Below, piece by piece: positions 43,799-52,107 of a DNA stretch of 64,000 nt. Position numbers and translations under genes: made by a program. The stretch covers positions 288,510 through 352,509 of the forward strand of contig DLHO01000026.1 of NCBI GenBank assembly GCA_002483265.1, given 5' to 3'. The notes under the pieces are model-generated. The model made no database searches and was not told where the DNA came from. It saw only the letters and a program-made list of their open reading frames with translations. Numbering within the stretch: the first letter of the stretch is position 1; each line of letters opens with the position of its first letter. This stretch comes from Flavobacteriales bacterium UBA7666 (GTDB lineage Bacteria > Bacteroidota > Bacteroidia > Flavobacteriales_D > Crocinitomicaceae).

Positions 43799-44467
43799 AT
43801 GATGGACACGTATAATGGGATTTTAATAGTTGTTGGAACATTATATTTATTCGTTTTTATTGCGGGCATTTTAAGTATTGCTCCTGCAGTTGATGATCCT
43901 GATTACTTAACTAAATCTGCCTCGAACTCAAATCAACTCTATAAAGCGGTGTTTTTCCAATTTTTAATGGCGATTTTATACTTGGGAATTGCAATCTTGC
44001 TATATCCTATACTTAAAGTTTCGGATGAAAGATTAGCAGTTGGATTTCTCGGTTCCAGGATTATGACTGCGCTATTTGTTTTAATTGGAACGATAATACT
44101 CTTATTGATATTAAGGCTAAGTCAGGGATTTATCAAAGAAACTTCTTCAAATTCGTCTCATTATCATGTGATTGGAGACTTGCTCAAAACAGCGAGAGAT
44201 TTGGTAAATCACGTCGGAATGATCATTGTATTATGTACAGGAGGAATCATATTAAACATTGGAATGATTCAATCTGAATTGATTCCGATCTGGCTTTCAG
44301 TTTGGGGTATATTGGGTTCTGTTATAGCAATGAGTGCAAGTGTTCTAGTAGTAATAAAACGGGTGCAAATAGTATCTCCAACTTATCTGATTTTAAATGT
44401 CCCAATTGCTCTTCAGGAGATCGTTTTTGCAGTGTTTTTGATTTTGAAAGGGTTTAAATTGGTTTGA
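43799..44467 (+). CDS. Six-helix integral membrane protein, unknown function
   Basis: 222 residues, with hydrophobic segments near 6-25, 49-70, 80-105, 134-155, 160-180 and 195-215. One short charged loop lies after the third segment (GFIKETSSNSSHYHVIGD). No motifs that suggest transport or catalysis. It is an isolated gene in a run of unrelated small genes. Coding is supported by the continuous hydrophobic pattern. I do not recognise the family. Confidence 0.55.
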   Translation: MMDTYNGILIVVGTLYLFVFIAGILSIAPAVDDPDYLTKSASNSNQLYKAVFFQFLMAILYLGIAILLYPILKVSDERLAVGFLGSRIMTALFVLIGTIILLLILRLSQGFIKETSSNSSHYHVIGDLLKTARDLVNHVGMIIVLCTGGIILNIGMIQSELIPIWLSVWGILGSVIAMSASVLVVIKRVQIVSPTYLILNVPIALQEIVFAVFLILKGFKLV

Positions 44468-44608
44468 GGCTAAAAAATAAACAGGCTATCAGATGTATAG
44501 ATTTCACATAATACTGGAGTCTTTAGAATTAATCATTTTTAACTGAATCGACCTTTGTCCCAATAATTATGTAACAATTCCTAAAGCAATTTGACTGAGA
44601 TTTATAGG

Positions 44609-45493
44609 ATGAAATCTAATATAAAAAAATCAGTCCTTGCTTTAACCATTCTCGTTGCCTTTTTAGTTTCATGTCAACCAGATAATGAAACCTCAAATAA
44701 ACAAAAAGCCACACCGCCGCGTTGGAAACAGCCCAAAACACTTGCTTACGAGATTAAGGATGCAAAGCAATGGTTGTTGGATTCCACAATCGAAAGTTCT
44801 AAACGCGAAATTGTTTTCTCCATTAACAGAACAGATAGCCTGAATTTCATTAAGATGGATACGGTCATCGTACCTATTGATTTAAGTGGTGATTTACCAG
44901 CTTATCTTCCATTTCCAATGAACGTTTCGTCTCTAAAAGAGGTCGATAAAATCATCTTTTTCTCTTACAAAACACAAACGTTTGGAGCCTATGAAAAGGG
45001 GGAACTGGTCTATGCAGGACCCACAAATATGGGACGTGAAAAAGATCAGACTCCAACCGGACTTTTCTTCACCAATTGGAAAGCGAAAAAGACTATCAGC
45101 ACCTTTAATGATGAATGGGAATTAAAATGGAATTTTAATGTTCTGAATAAAGAAGGAATTGGCTGGCATCAATACTCTTTACCAGGCTTTCCTGAATCTC
45201 ATTCATGTATGAGACTTCTGGAAAAAGATGCTAAGCACTTGTACTATTGGGCAGATCAGTGGATACTAGCCGATAAAACTACCATTCAGGTAAAAGGAAC
45301 ACCAGTCATTATCTTTGGAAGTTATGATTTCATGGCATCAAAACCGTGGCTGCAATTAATTCAGGATCCGCATGCACTAGATCTGGATGAGATAGAAATT
45401 CAAAGAATAACAGCACCCTTTCTGAGTCAGATTCTGACTGAGCAGGAGAACAGAAAAAGCTTTCAGGTTAGTAAGAAAGATTCACTGCAATAG
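44609..45493 (+). CDS. L,D-transpeptidase (YkuD) lipoprotein
   Basis: 294 residues from ATG 44609; a TTG further upstream extends the frame. Lipoprotein leader MKSNIKKSVLALTILVAFLVSC. The YkuD catalytic domain (about 110-225) has GIGWHQYSLPGFPESHSCMR, with His187, the usual H-x(n)-SHGC-R box changed to SHSC (Cys200 nucleophile, Arg202). L,D-transpeptidases cross-link peptidoglycan stem peptides or attach proteins to it in the periplasm. The Gly-to-Ser change inside SHGC may still be active. Confidence 0.85.
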   Translation: MKSNIKKSVLALTILVAFLVSCQPDNETSNKQKATPPRWKQPKTLAYEIKDAKQWLLDSTIESSKREIVFSINRTDSLNFIKMDTVIVPIDLSGDLPAYLPFPMNVSSLKEVDKIIFFSYKTQTFGAYEKGELVYAGPTNMGREKDQTPTGLFFTNWKAKKTISTFNDEWELKWNFNVLNKEGIGWHQYSLPGFPESHSCMRLLEKDAKHLYYWADQWILADKTTIQVKGTPVIIFGSYDFMASKPWLQLIQDPHALDLDEIEIQRITAPFLSQILTEQENRKSFQVSKKDSLQ

Positions 45494-45606
45494 CAATACT
45501 AGAAGCAATTTGTTTTAGCAAATCAAAGAAAAATGATAATTTCGGAATGAGCAGGTTAGTAAACTTGCTCACAAAAAACATTGGCATAATCATCAAAATC
45601 CACTAA

Positions 45607-45990
45607 ATGAAGTTTTGTACATTCCTTTTTCTGTCTGTTACTCTCGTTTCTTGTGAGTATAAGGCGCAGCTTTCATATAATGTTAAAAACAATACAAACA
45701 CGATCATAAAAGTCATCAGTACGAGTACATACAACAAAGTTTCGACCGATACCGTTTTTATAATCCCTAACTCGCAGGCTAAAATTGCAGTAAACTCATA
45801 TGGAGTGGGTAGTGTAGGAAAACATAAGGAAGTAGAAGAAACATTACGGAATTTTTCTAAGATGGATGTTTTTATCAATGATACGACCAAATCAGTAACG
45901 AATTTTTTATTAACTGAGCGCTGGATTTATGAGCAAACAACCAAGAATCGGGGAAGTCATCTCTTGACAGTATCAGCAACCGATTTTTGA
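45607..45990 (+). CDS. Small lipoprotein, unknown function
   Basis: 127 residues; lipobox near MKFCTFLFLSVTLVSC with Cys16 as the lipidated residue. The mature domain looks like a beta-sandwich (AQLSYNVKNNTNTIIKVIST, TVFIIPNSQAKIAVNSYG). No family. Single gene, with no obvious promoter. Confidence 0.5.
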   Translation: MKFCTFLFLSVTLVSCEYKAQLSYNVKNNTNTIIKVISTSTYNKVSTDTVFIIPNSQAKIAVNSYGVGSVGKHKEVEETLRNFSKMDVFINDTTKSVTNFLLTERWIYEQTTKNRGSHLLTVSATDF

Positions 45991-46065
45991 TAATCAGTAA
46001 ACCAAAGGTTCTCCAAATTTCCTATTGCCTATTTGAAATGGTTTGTTAATAATTCATTATTTTAC

Positions 46066-46096
46066 TTTGTAATTCAAAGTACTTTTAATACTTTTG
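46066..46096 (+). promoter_or_regulatory. Promoter of the radical SAM gene
   Basis: TTTG at 46066-46069, 19 bp, then TACTTTTG at 46089-46096: a good -33/-7 pair. The start codon is 27 bp downstream. Confidence 0.65.
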
Positions 46097-46122
46097 AATC
46101 TCAACCCTTTAAAAGCAATTAG

Positions 46123-47583
46123 ATGAAAATCTTAATAATCAATCCACCTCATTTATCCATTGGAAGCAGAATGGCTAATGAGCATTTACCGCCATTGGGA
46201 CTTTTATCTATCGGAGGTCCGCTGATAGACGCAGGACATGAAGTGAGCCTTTTGGACGCCGACTATTACAATTATAAACTGAAAGTTGTGGTCGAAAAAA
46301 TCCTTGAGAATAATCCGGATGTAATTATGTTGGGACATTCTGGTTCGACATCCGCCCAGCCCATCATCAATGAGATCACTAAACTAGTCCGACAAAGAAA
46401 TGAGCACATAAAAATCATTATCGGTGGAGTTTTCCCAACCTATCATTGGAAGGAAATCCTGGAAGACAATCCACAAATTGATTACATCGTTTGTGGTGAG
46501 GGAGAGGAAATAATCCTGAATTTAATAACAGCTCTTGAAAACAATTCAGATTTGGAACCCATTAAAGGTTTGGCATTCAAACTAAATGGAACTCCTTTTA
46601 AAACCTTACCGGCTTCCACCATTAAAAATCTGGACGATTACCGGATTGGCTGGGAATTAATGAAAGGATACAATTATACGTATTGGGGAAAACGCAAGGC
46701 AGTTGTGATACAGTTTTCAAGAGGCTGTCCTTATCCTTGTACTTATTGTGGTCAGAGTTTGTTTTGGAAAAAGTGGCGTCACAGAAGTGCACAATCACTT
46801 GCTGATGAAATGGAAATGCTGCACAAAGAATACGGTGTTTTAGTATTCAACTTCGCAGACGAAAACCCTTCGTCCAATCCCAAAGCCTGGAGAGAGTTTT
46901 TAGAGGCATTAATAGCGAAAAATCTAAAACTAATTTTGGTCGGTTCCATTCGGGCAGACAACATTGTTAGAGATGCAGAGTTTCTACATTTATACAAACA
47001 AGCAGGTTTTGAACGATTTCTTTTAGGAATCGAAAACTACGATGAAGTAGTGCTTGAGAAAATAAAAAAAGCAGGAACGATTTCAAAAGATAAAGAAGCA
47101 ATCCAACTACTAAGAAAGCACAACATTCTTTCTATGGCCACTTACGTTGTTGGTTTTGGAGAAGAAAAAACACGCGATTTTTATAACAGCTGGAAGCAGC
47201 TGATATCTTACGATCCGGATCAAATACAGCTTTTGTATGTGACTCCTCACAAATGGACGCCGTATTTTGAAGATGTTAAGGAAAAGGAAATTATATTGAC
47301 AGATCAACGCAAATGGGATTATAAGCATCAGGTTATTAAAACGCAGTATTTAAAGCCTTGGAAAGTGATCCTTTACGTTAAATTGATAGAAATAACCGTG
47401 CAATTGAGACCAAAAGCACTGAAACGCTTGTTCTTTCATAAAGAAGCAAGATTGAGAAGTGCTATGCGCTGGTACACCAATATCGGCAGACGCGTTTGGT
47501 TTTGGGAATTGTATCAATTCTTTTTTGTCACCAAGTTATTGCGCAATGGAGAGAAAGTAAAAATGAAAGATTTTTGGAAGTGA
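46123..47583 (+). CDS. B12-binding radical SAM enzyme
   Basis: 486 residues. The N-terminal B12-binding domain (about 1-150) contains INPPHLSIGSRMANEHLPPL and GHSGSTSAQP, followed by EGEE. The radical SAM core begins with SRGCPYPCTYCGQ: Cys202, Cys206 and Cys209 bind the 4Fe-4S cluster that splits SAM. This arrangement resembles BchE/oxidative-cyclase-like enzymes, which methylate or cyclise unactivated carbons; the substrate here is unknown. There is no methyl-transfer partner or biosynthetic gene next to it. Cytosolic, single gene. Confidence 0.88.
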   Translation: MKILIINPPHLSIGSRMANEHLPPLGLLSIGGPLIDAGHEVSLLDADYYNYKLKVVVEKILENNPDVIMLGHSGSTSAQPIINEITKLVRQRNEHIKIIIGGVFPTYHWKEILEDNPQIDYIVCGEGEEIILNLITALENNSDLEPIKGLAFKLNGTPFKTLPASTIKNLDDYRIGWELMKGYNYTYWGKRKAVVIQFSRGCPYPCTYCGQSLFWKKWRHRSAQSLADEMEMLHKEYGVLVFNFADENPSSNPKAWREFLEALIAKNLKLILVGSIRADNIVRDAEFLHLYKQAGFERFLLGIENYDEVVLEKIKKAGTISKDKEAIQLLRKHNILSMATYVVGFGEEKTRDFYNSWKQLISYDPDQIQLLYVTPHKWTPYFEDVKEKEIILTDQRKWDYKHQVIKTQYLKPWKVILYVKLIEITVQLRPKALKRLFFHKEARLRSAMRWYTNIGRRVWFWELYQFFFVTKLLRNGEKVKMKDFWK

Positions 47584-47683
47584 AGAGTCAGTCGATTTGC
47601 AAAAGTGAGTACATTTATGGAATAGTGCGTTAAAATCCATCCTAATTGACAATAATAATGGATAGAAGACAAAGAATGATACT

Positions 47684-48379
47684 ATGACAACAATACCAAA
47701 ACCAAAACACTGCGGACAAAACTGGCTGGATATGAATCCAACCGAAGGTGGTCGTATTTGCGGGCAATGTGAAAAAAAGATCGTTGACTTTTCAAAATCT
47801 AGTTGGTCTGAAATTGAAAAACAGCAAAGCCTTCATAATAATGGTCTTTGTGGAATGTATCATCCGAAACAACTGGAAAATTGGGGACAAGAAATTTCTG
47901 AATCCAACAACTCATTACTCAAAGCGGCTGTCATTACCGGGATCAGTATTTCTATTGCAAATTCCTCTTACGGACAGTCGATAATTAATGCTGATAGTTT
48001 GGTTATACAGGGAAAAGTAATTGATGGAGATGTTGGAGAAGGATTGCCAGCTGCAATAGTGAGATTGAAAAACAATAAGATCCAAACCATGACAGATATG
48101 GATGGAAATTTCAAACTTGTTTTGAGGAATGTTCCATCAACCCCAATTCCGGATACTTTAGAAATAAGCGAAGTTGGATATCCGAAAAAACTGCTTGTTT
48201 TTAATGACTTGAAACAAATGAATAGCTCAGAAAGTGGTATTAAATTGGAGAACGGAAAACTGAATATAACCTTAGCAACCCCGGATACCGAAATTATCTC
48301 ATTTTATGTTCATGCTCCCACACGTGCTCAGCGCATGAAATGGAAGATCAAAAGCTGGTTTAGAAGAAAAGATAAATAA
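47684..48379 (+). CDS. Cysteine-rich N-terminal plus carboxypeptidase-like regulatory domain membrane protein
   Basis: 231 residues. The N-terminus (KHCGQNWLDMNPTEGGRICG, then CEKKIVDFSK and CGMY) is a Bacteroidota-specific zinc-ribbon-like cytosolic domain. One membrane segment (about 85-105) leads to an extracytoplasmic CarboxypepD_reg-like beta-sandwich (LVIQGKVIDGDVGEGLPAAI, about 107-205). The end is basic (KIKSWFRRKDK). Such proteins are common but have no assigned role. Three bases separate it from the next small gene. Confidence 0.75.
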   Translation: MTTIPKPKHCGQNWLDMNPTEGGRICGQCEKKIVDFSKSSWSEIEKQQSLHNNGLCGMYHPKQLENWGQEISESNNSLLKAAVITGISISIANSSYGQSIINADSLVIQGKVIDGDVGEGLPAAIVRLKNNKIQTMTDMDGNFKLVLRNVPSTPIPDTLEISEVGYPKKLLVFNDLKQMNSSESGIKLENGKLNITLATPDTEIISFYVHAPTRAQRMKWKIKSWFRRKDK

Positions 48380-48382
48380 ACT

Positions 48383-48814
48383 ATGTGTGAAAATGCAGCT
48401 AAAATAACCTTCTGTACATGTGAAGTGAAGCAAGAGGTCAATCACAATAAGAATTCACGCAGAAGCTCTAAGAAAAGGGCGAAGAATGAAGTGAAAAGTT
48501 ACCGATGGTCCTTACACAAAGTAACTGGTTTATCAGAACAAACCATGGACGGACTATTGATGGAACCGGATAACGAATTCAATCAAGAGCTGACTGCGGA
48601 GAATATTTTGAAAGAAATGAATGCACGAGATTGTTTTGATTTTGATTATGAACCCAGTGAAGGCGATAGCTTTGAAATTTTTGAAAACAATGGTGGTTCC
48701 GGGAAATTCATTTCATTTATTTTTGAGAAGAGCAGTTGGAATATCGGAAGTCCGAATCCATTTACCCATCAGGTTGCAAAATTCAATTCCGGAAATGTGC
48801 GATTTGATAAGTAG
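48383..48814 (+). CDS. Hypothetical cytosolic protein
   Basis: 143 residues. The start MCENAAKITFCTCEVKQE has three cysteines, followed by a basic stretch (SRRSSKKRAKNEVK) and an acidic alpha/beta C-terminal part (DCFDFDYEPSEGDSFEIFEN). It starts 3 bp after the previous gene and ends 6 bp before the SUKH-like gene, so these three are probably co-transcribed. It resembles small immunity-type proteins in size only. Confidence 0.5.
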   Translation: MCENAAKITFCTCEVKQEVNHNKNSRRSSKKRAKNEVKSYRWSLHKVTGLSEQTMDGLLMEPDNEFNQELTAENILKEMNARDCFDFDYEPSEGDSFEIFENNGGSGKFISFIFEKSSWNIGSPNPFTHQVAKFNSGNVRFDK

Positions 48815-48820
48815 CTATTC

Positions 48821-49369
48821 ATGAAAGGATGGATATTAAAAGAAAACCGAATGGAATCAATAAAAAAGAAAATAGAGGAGCTTGGTGGAGTTGATCTTTT
48901 AAAGGAAAAGAAAAACATAAGAGAAAGGGATCAACTAATCTTGAAAGAAAATCCTGGTACTGCGATTGTCGATCTTATTGATGAATATGGGCTTGGAATG
49001 TTTAATGAAACCATAGAATACGTTAGTATTGAAACGATTCCTGTTGCTGGTTCAGATTATAAGGGCGGAATTGAAATGATATACGGCTGGGGAAATAGTG
49101 TGCATGATGTTCAATGGAATCTGGAGCAATTACAAGAAAATGATCTTACAGGTTACTTTCCTTTCGCAGCAGGATATCCGGGAGATTGCATTTGTATTTC
49201 TACGCTAGAACCAACAAAAGGAAAAATTTTCTATTTGTCCCACGATGAAGGAACATGTTATCTGGTTGCAAATTCTTTGGAAGATTTTATCGGAAGTTGG
49301 GAAATAGCACCGGAGGAAGATGTAGATATTTCAGGACTAATAGATTTTCATTTTGACGATGATTTCTAA
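48821..49369 (+). CDS. SMI1/KNR4 (SUKH)-family protein, probable immunity-type
   Basis: 182 residues; an ATG at 48851 is an alternative start. The SUKH pattern is visible: a helical start (MESIKKKIEELGGVDLL), AIVDLIDEYGLGMFNETIEY, the GDCICISTLEPTKGKIFYLS core and the family-typical end CYLVANSLEDFIGSW. SUKH proteins are widespread immunity proteins of polymorphic and contact-dependent toxins, but also have other roles. No toxin gene is seen near it. It follows the previous gene by 6 bp. Confidence 0.75.
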   Translation: MKGWILKENRMESIKKKIEELGGVDLLKEKKNIRERDQLILKENPGTAIVDLIDEYGLGMFNETIEYVSIETIPVAGSDYKGGIEMIYGWGNSVHDVQWNLEQLQENDLTGYFPFAAGYPGDCICISTLEPTKGKIFYLSHDEGTCYLVANSLEDFIGSWEIAPEEDVDISGLIDFHFDDDF

Positions 49370-49381
49370 AATACCCTTCCA

Positions 49382-49834
49382 ATGATTTTACTTAAAAGAA
49401 CCAATTCAGATAATCCGGATTTCCAGCGTTTGGTAGGGGAGTTGGATAAGTACTTAGCCATCAGAAATGGAGATTCGAACAACTTCTTTGTGCAATTCAA
49501 TCAAATCGACCAAATCAAACACGTAATGCTCGTTTATGAAGATGAGCATGCGGTAGGCTGCGGAGCAATGAAAGAATACGATCCAAACACGATGGAAATA
49601 AAACGCATGTTTGTTCCAATAGGAAACCGTGGAAAAGGAATTGCTACAACTGCGTTGAATGAGTTAGAGCGTTGGGCAAAGGAATTGGGATACAGTAAAT
49701 GTATTCTCGAAACTGGTGATGATATGAATGAAGCAATTGGCTTGTACAAAAAATGCAATTACAAGATAATACCAAACTACGGACAATACGAAAACGTTGC
49801 CGACAGTATCTGCCTTGAGAAGGAAATAGTGTGA
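49382..49834 (+). CDS. GNAT-family N-acetyltransferase
   Basis: 150 residues. The acetyl-CoA motif is RMFVPIGNRGKGIATTALNE (R-G-K-G-I-A; motif A, about 78-97), with the usual GLYKKCNYKIIPNYG at the end. It transfers an acetyl group from acetyl-CoA to an amine; the acceptor is unknown. It starts 12 bp after the SUKH gene. Cytosolic. Confidence 0.85.
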   Translation: MILLKRTNSDNPDFQRLVGELDKYLAIRNGDSNNFFVQFNQIDQIKHVMLVYEDEHAVGCGAMKEYDPNTMEIKRMFVPIGNRGKGIATTALNELERWAKELGYSKCILETGDDMNEAIGLYKKCNYKIIPNYGQYENVADSICLEKEIV

Positions 49835-49899
49835 AATTTATCTCTTTTTAGATCTATTGCAAGTTTTCAATCACTATCTTAATAGCCTGAAAATTAAAA

Positions 49900-50304
49900 A
49901 TGATGAAAGTACGATTGATTTGGGGTAATTATGTCTCCGGTGATTTAAAGAAAACGGCAGATTTCTATACTGCACTTGGATTTAAACGGAATGACAATAT
50001 GGAAGATGGGGAATTCGTGAGTTTTACTTTCGGGGAAACAAGCCATTTTATTATCAATTTTTTTACAGAGAAACGTTTGTCAGATCCTATGAACGGAGGG
50101 CTTTCCATTCCAAAATCTTCCAATGAATTGATCTTTTCCTTGTCTGCAGACAGTGTAGAAGAAGTGGATCAATGGGCTGAAAAAGTGAAACAGGCAGGCG
50201 GTGACGTTTTCTCGAAACCACAAAAATTCCAGCAAGGATATACCTTTGCATTTTCAGACCCGGATGGTCATAAATTTAATTTCCTATATTGGCCGGGAAT
50301 GTAA
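49900..50304 (+). CDS. VOC-family (glyoxalase/bleomycin-resistance-like) protein
   Basis: 134 residues with the two beta-alpha-beta-beta-beta repeats of the VOC fold: WGNYVSGDLKKTADFYTALG at the start and FSDPDGHKFNFLYWPG at the end. The start may be the second ATG at 49903. Several acidic and His residues could bind a metal. Enzyme type (isomerase, dioxygenase or binding protein) is unknown. Confidence 0.82.
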   Translation: MMKVRLIWGNYVSGDLKKTADFYTALGFKRNDNMEDGEFVSFTFGETSHFIINFFTEKRLSDPMNGGLSIPKSSNELIFSLSADSVEEVDQWAEKVKQAGGDVFSKPQKFQQGYTFAFSDPDGHKFNFLYWPGM

Positions 50305-50331
50305 ACATGTTTAACACTAATCGAAATAACT

Positions 50332-50841
50332 ATGAAAATTCCAATCGATAAAAAAAGATATCGAAACAGGATCATTTTCCTGCTGCTTTCCACTCTTGGA
50401 TTTGTAACCGGAACTGTTTTGATCCTGGTAATGAATAACGGATTGTCTTTTGCACCCATTTTTTGGGCATCTTTTTTAGGGATATTGGCTTCGGCGTCCT
50501 TAATTAACCTGATCTTTTATTTTTCCATCAGTAAACTTGAATATGGATTTGTCTATGAGAATGGCGAACTGTATGACTATTCGAAGCCGTTTAGTAAAGC
50601 GCGTGGTGTAAAAACAAAAGACATCAAATCGATTACGAATTGGTCCGAAAGAATGGGCATCAACCAATACATATTGGTTAAGAATGGTTTCGGATTGGGT
50701 GGTAATACAACTGTTCATCGCTTGAAAGGAAATCATATTTACCTGAGTGATTACGTAGTAAACCCGGAAGAACTAAAGAAACTCATTCAATTAATTGAAT
50801 CTGAGAAAGAACCCAATGAGAAACCCGACGAATTAGGTTAA
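50332..50841 (+). CDS. Small membrane protein with PH-like domain, unknown function
   Basis: 169 residues: two membrane helices (about 13-33 and 41-62) then a soluble domain (YGFVYENGELYDYSKPFSKA, RGVKTKDIKSIT, NGFGLGGNTTVHRLKGNHIY) whose pattern fits a bacterial PH-like fold. Start ATG at 50332 follows the VOC gene by 27 bp. No known function. Confidence 0.55.
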   Translation: MKIPIDKKRYRNRIIFLLLSTLGFVTGTVLILVMNNGLSFAPIFWASFLGILASASLINLIFYFSISKLEYGFVYENGELYDYSKPFSKARGVKTKDIKSITNWSERMGINQYILVKNGFGLGGNTTVHRLKGNHIYLSDYVVNPEELKKLIQLIESEKEPNEKPDELG

Positions 50842-50851
50842 AAACAACATA

Positions 50852-51265
50852 ATGGAATCTAAAGTATTGGACGAAGGACCATTTTATCACGGAACCAAAG
50901 CCGATTTACAGATAGGCGATTTATTGACGGCAGGCTTTCAATCGAATTATAAACCCGAGATTATCATGAACCACATTTATTTCACAGCTTTGCCCAATGG
51001 TGCCGGACTTGCGGCTGAAATTGCTGCAGGAGAAGGAACAGGACGAGTTTATATCGTTGAGCCTACTGGAAACTTTGAAAATGATCCCAATGTGACGGAT
51101 AAAAAATTTCCGGGTAATCCCACGCGTTCTTATCGGAGTAAATCGCCGTTGAAAATTGTGGGAGAAGTAACCAATTGGATTCGATTAACACCTGAAGAAC
51201 TGCAGTCGTGGCGTGAACGAATTGCAAAAATAAATGCAGATCCCAACGCGGAAATAATTAATTAA
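50852..51265 (+). CDS. arr: Rifampin ADP-ribosyltransferase (Arr family)
   Basis: 137 residues. Arr enzymes transfer ADP-ribose from NAD+ to the C23 hydroxyl of rifampin and so inactivate it. The catalytic-site residues are all present: His13 (FYHGT), Tyr43 (HIYFTA) and Asp78 (ENDPN), spaced 30 and 35 residues as in mycobacterial Arr (His19, Tyr49, Asp84). FPGNPTRSYRS and VGEVTNWIRLTPEELQ fit too. Its natural role may be self-protection or modification of another substrate. A truncated AraC gene follows it. Confidence 0.9.
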   Translation: MESKVLDEGPFYHGTKADLQIGDLLTAGFQSNYKPEIIMNHIYFTALPNGAGLAAEIAAGEGTGRVYIVEPTGNFENDPNVTDKKFPGNPTRSYRSKSPLKIVGEVTNWIRLTPEELQSWRERIAKINADPNAEIIN

Positions 51266-51280
51266 ACGAAACGCAAACGA

Positions 51281-51436
51281 ATGAATTACCACTATCAAAA
51301 AGTAAATCCGGAATTAGCTGAATACGTTCGCACAATTTTGGTTTTTGATAATAACACCGATAGTGAAAATTCTGACTTGCCTTTGTTTACAAAAGGAATG
51401 TCTGCGCTAGTTTGTAAAGGAAATGAATCTAAATGA
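51281..51436 (+). pseudogene. Truncated AraC-type regulator (N-terminal remnant)
   Basis: 51 residues. The first 46 (NYHYQKVNPELAEYVRTILV, then LPLFTKGMSALVCK) resemble the N-terminal ligand-binding domain of AraC regulators of the DUF6597 type, which are normally over 250 residues. No AraC helix-turn-helix follows: the frame ends after GNESK inside the next gene. The remnant probably arose by deletion or insertion at about 51420. Confidence 0.7.
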
Positions 51437-51734
51437 AGTCATACTTAATTGCGATAAATACATTGATTCGGATGAGAAGATACACATGGTTTTTGCGAAA
51501 CAATCTAAAAATAGATTTGAACCATTTTCGGCAGCAATAGTGTTAGAATTAACCGTTGAAGAAATGGAGATGGATCTGGTTAGTATTGCAAATTCAAAAT
51601 GCCCGGGACACGATTATTTTTTGGAAATGTTTATTATACAAGATCTTATGGAAGATATAAAACATCTGGATGAATATAAATCTAATGAAGAGAAGGTCAA
51701 AAGGGTTATTTATTATGCTGAATTTGATGCTTGA
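51423..51734 (+). CDS. Small acidic cytosolic protein, unknown function
   Basis: 103 residues, acidic and helical in its second half (FLEMFIIQDLMEDIKHLDEY). Its ATG lies inside the truncated AraC frame, which ends 14 bases later, so it begins exactly at the deletion scar. No recognised domain. Size and acidity are like those of immunity-type proteins. Confidence 0.5.
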   Translation: MNLNEVILNCDKYIDSDEKIHMVFAKQSKNRFEPFSAAIVLELTVEEMEMDLVSIANSKCPGHDYFLEMFIIQDLMEDIKHLDEYKSNEEKVKRVIYYAEFDA

Positions 51735-51758
51735 AAAAATCCTGATTATCAATAATCT

Positions 51759-52097
51759 ATGAAACTCGACATCAGACAAATCCTGGATATCTTTGACAAC
51801 TGCGGCTACACGCTTGTTGAAAAGGGAAGCCCTCAATCACCAGATAATTGGAAAGTAGATTCTGTTTATGAGTTTGAGAGTGAGTCGAAGAAAGTCGTGA
51901 TAAGTTTTACTATTGATCCGACACCGGGTTATCTGTCGAGTCCATCCAGGCGTAAACAAAAAAATCCAGTAACGCTTGATTGTGCAGAATTTGAGATCAT
52001 AAATAAAGAAAGCGGAGAATTAGCTGAGTACGAATTGGATCTGAGAAATTCAAGTTCGGAAGAGATAAACCGAGTGATCCGATTGATTACCTTGTAA
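51759..52097 (+). CDS. Hypothetical protein
   Basis: 112 residues, alpha then beta: MKLDIRQILDIFDNCGYTLV, then a beta-rich part and a helical end SSSEEINRVIRLITL. No signal peptide, membrane segment or known domain. It begins 24 bp after the previous gene and precedes a lipoprotein gene by 10 bp; may be co-transcribed. Confidence 0.45.
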   Translation: MKLDIRQILDIFDNCGYTLVEKGSPQSPDNWKVDSVYEFESESKKVVISFTIDPTPGYLSSPSRRKQKNPVTLDCAEFEIINKESGELAEYELDLRNSSSEEINRVIRLITL

Positions 52098-52107
52098 CGC
52101 TAAAAAA

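Noticed and set aside
43185..49369. Polymorphic toxin-immunity system
   Set aside because: SUKH and CPCC families are present, but no toxin, Rhs or VgrG-like gene is visible; I keep only the orphan-immunity hypothesis.
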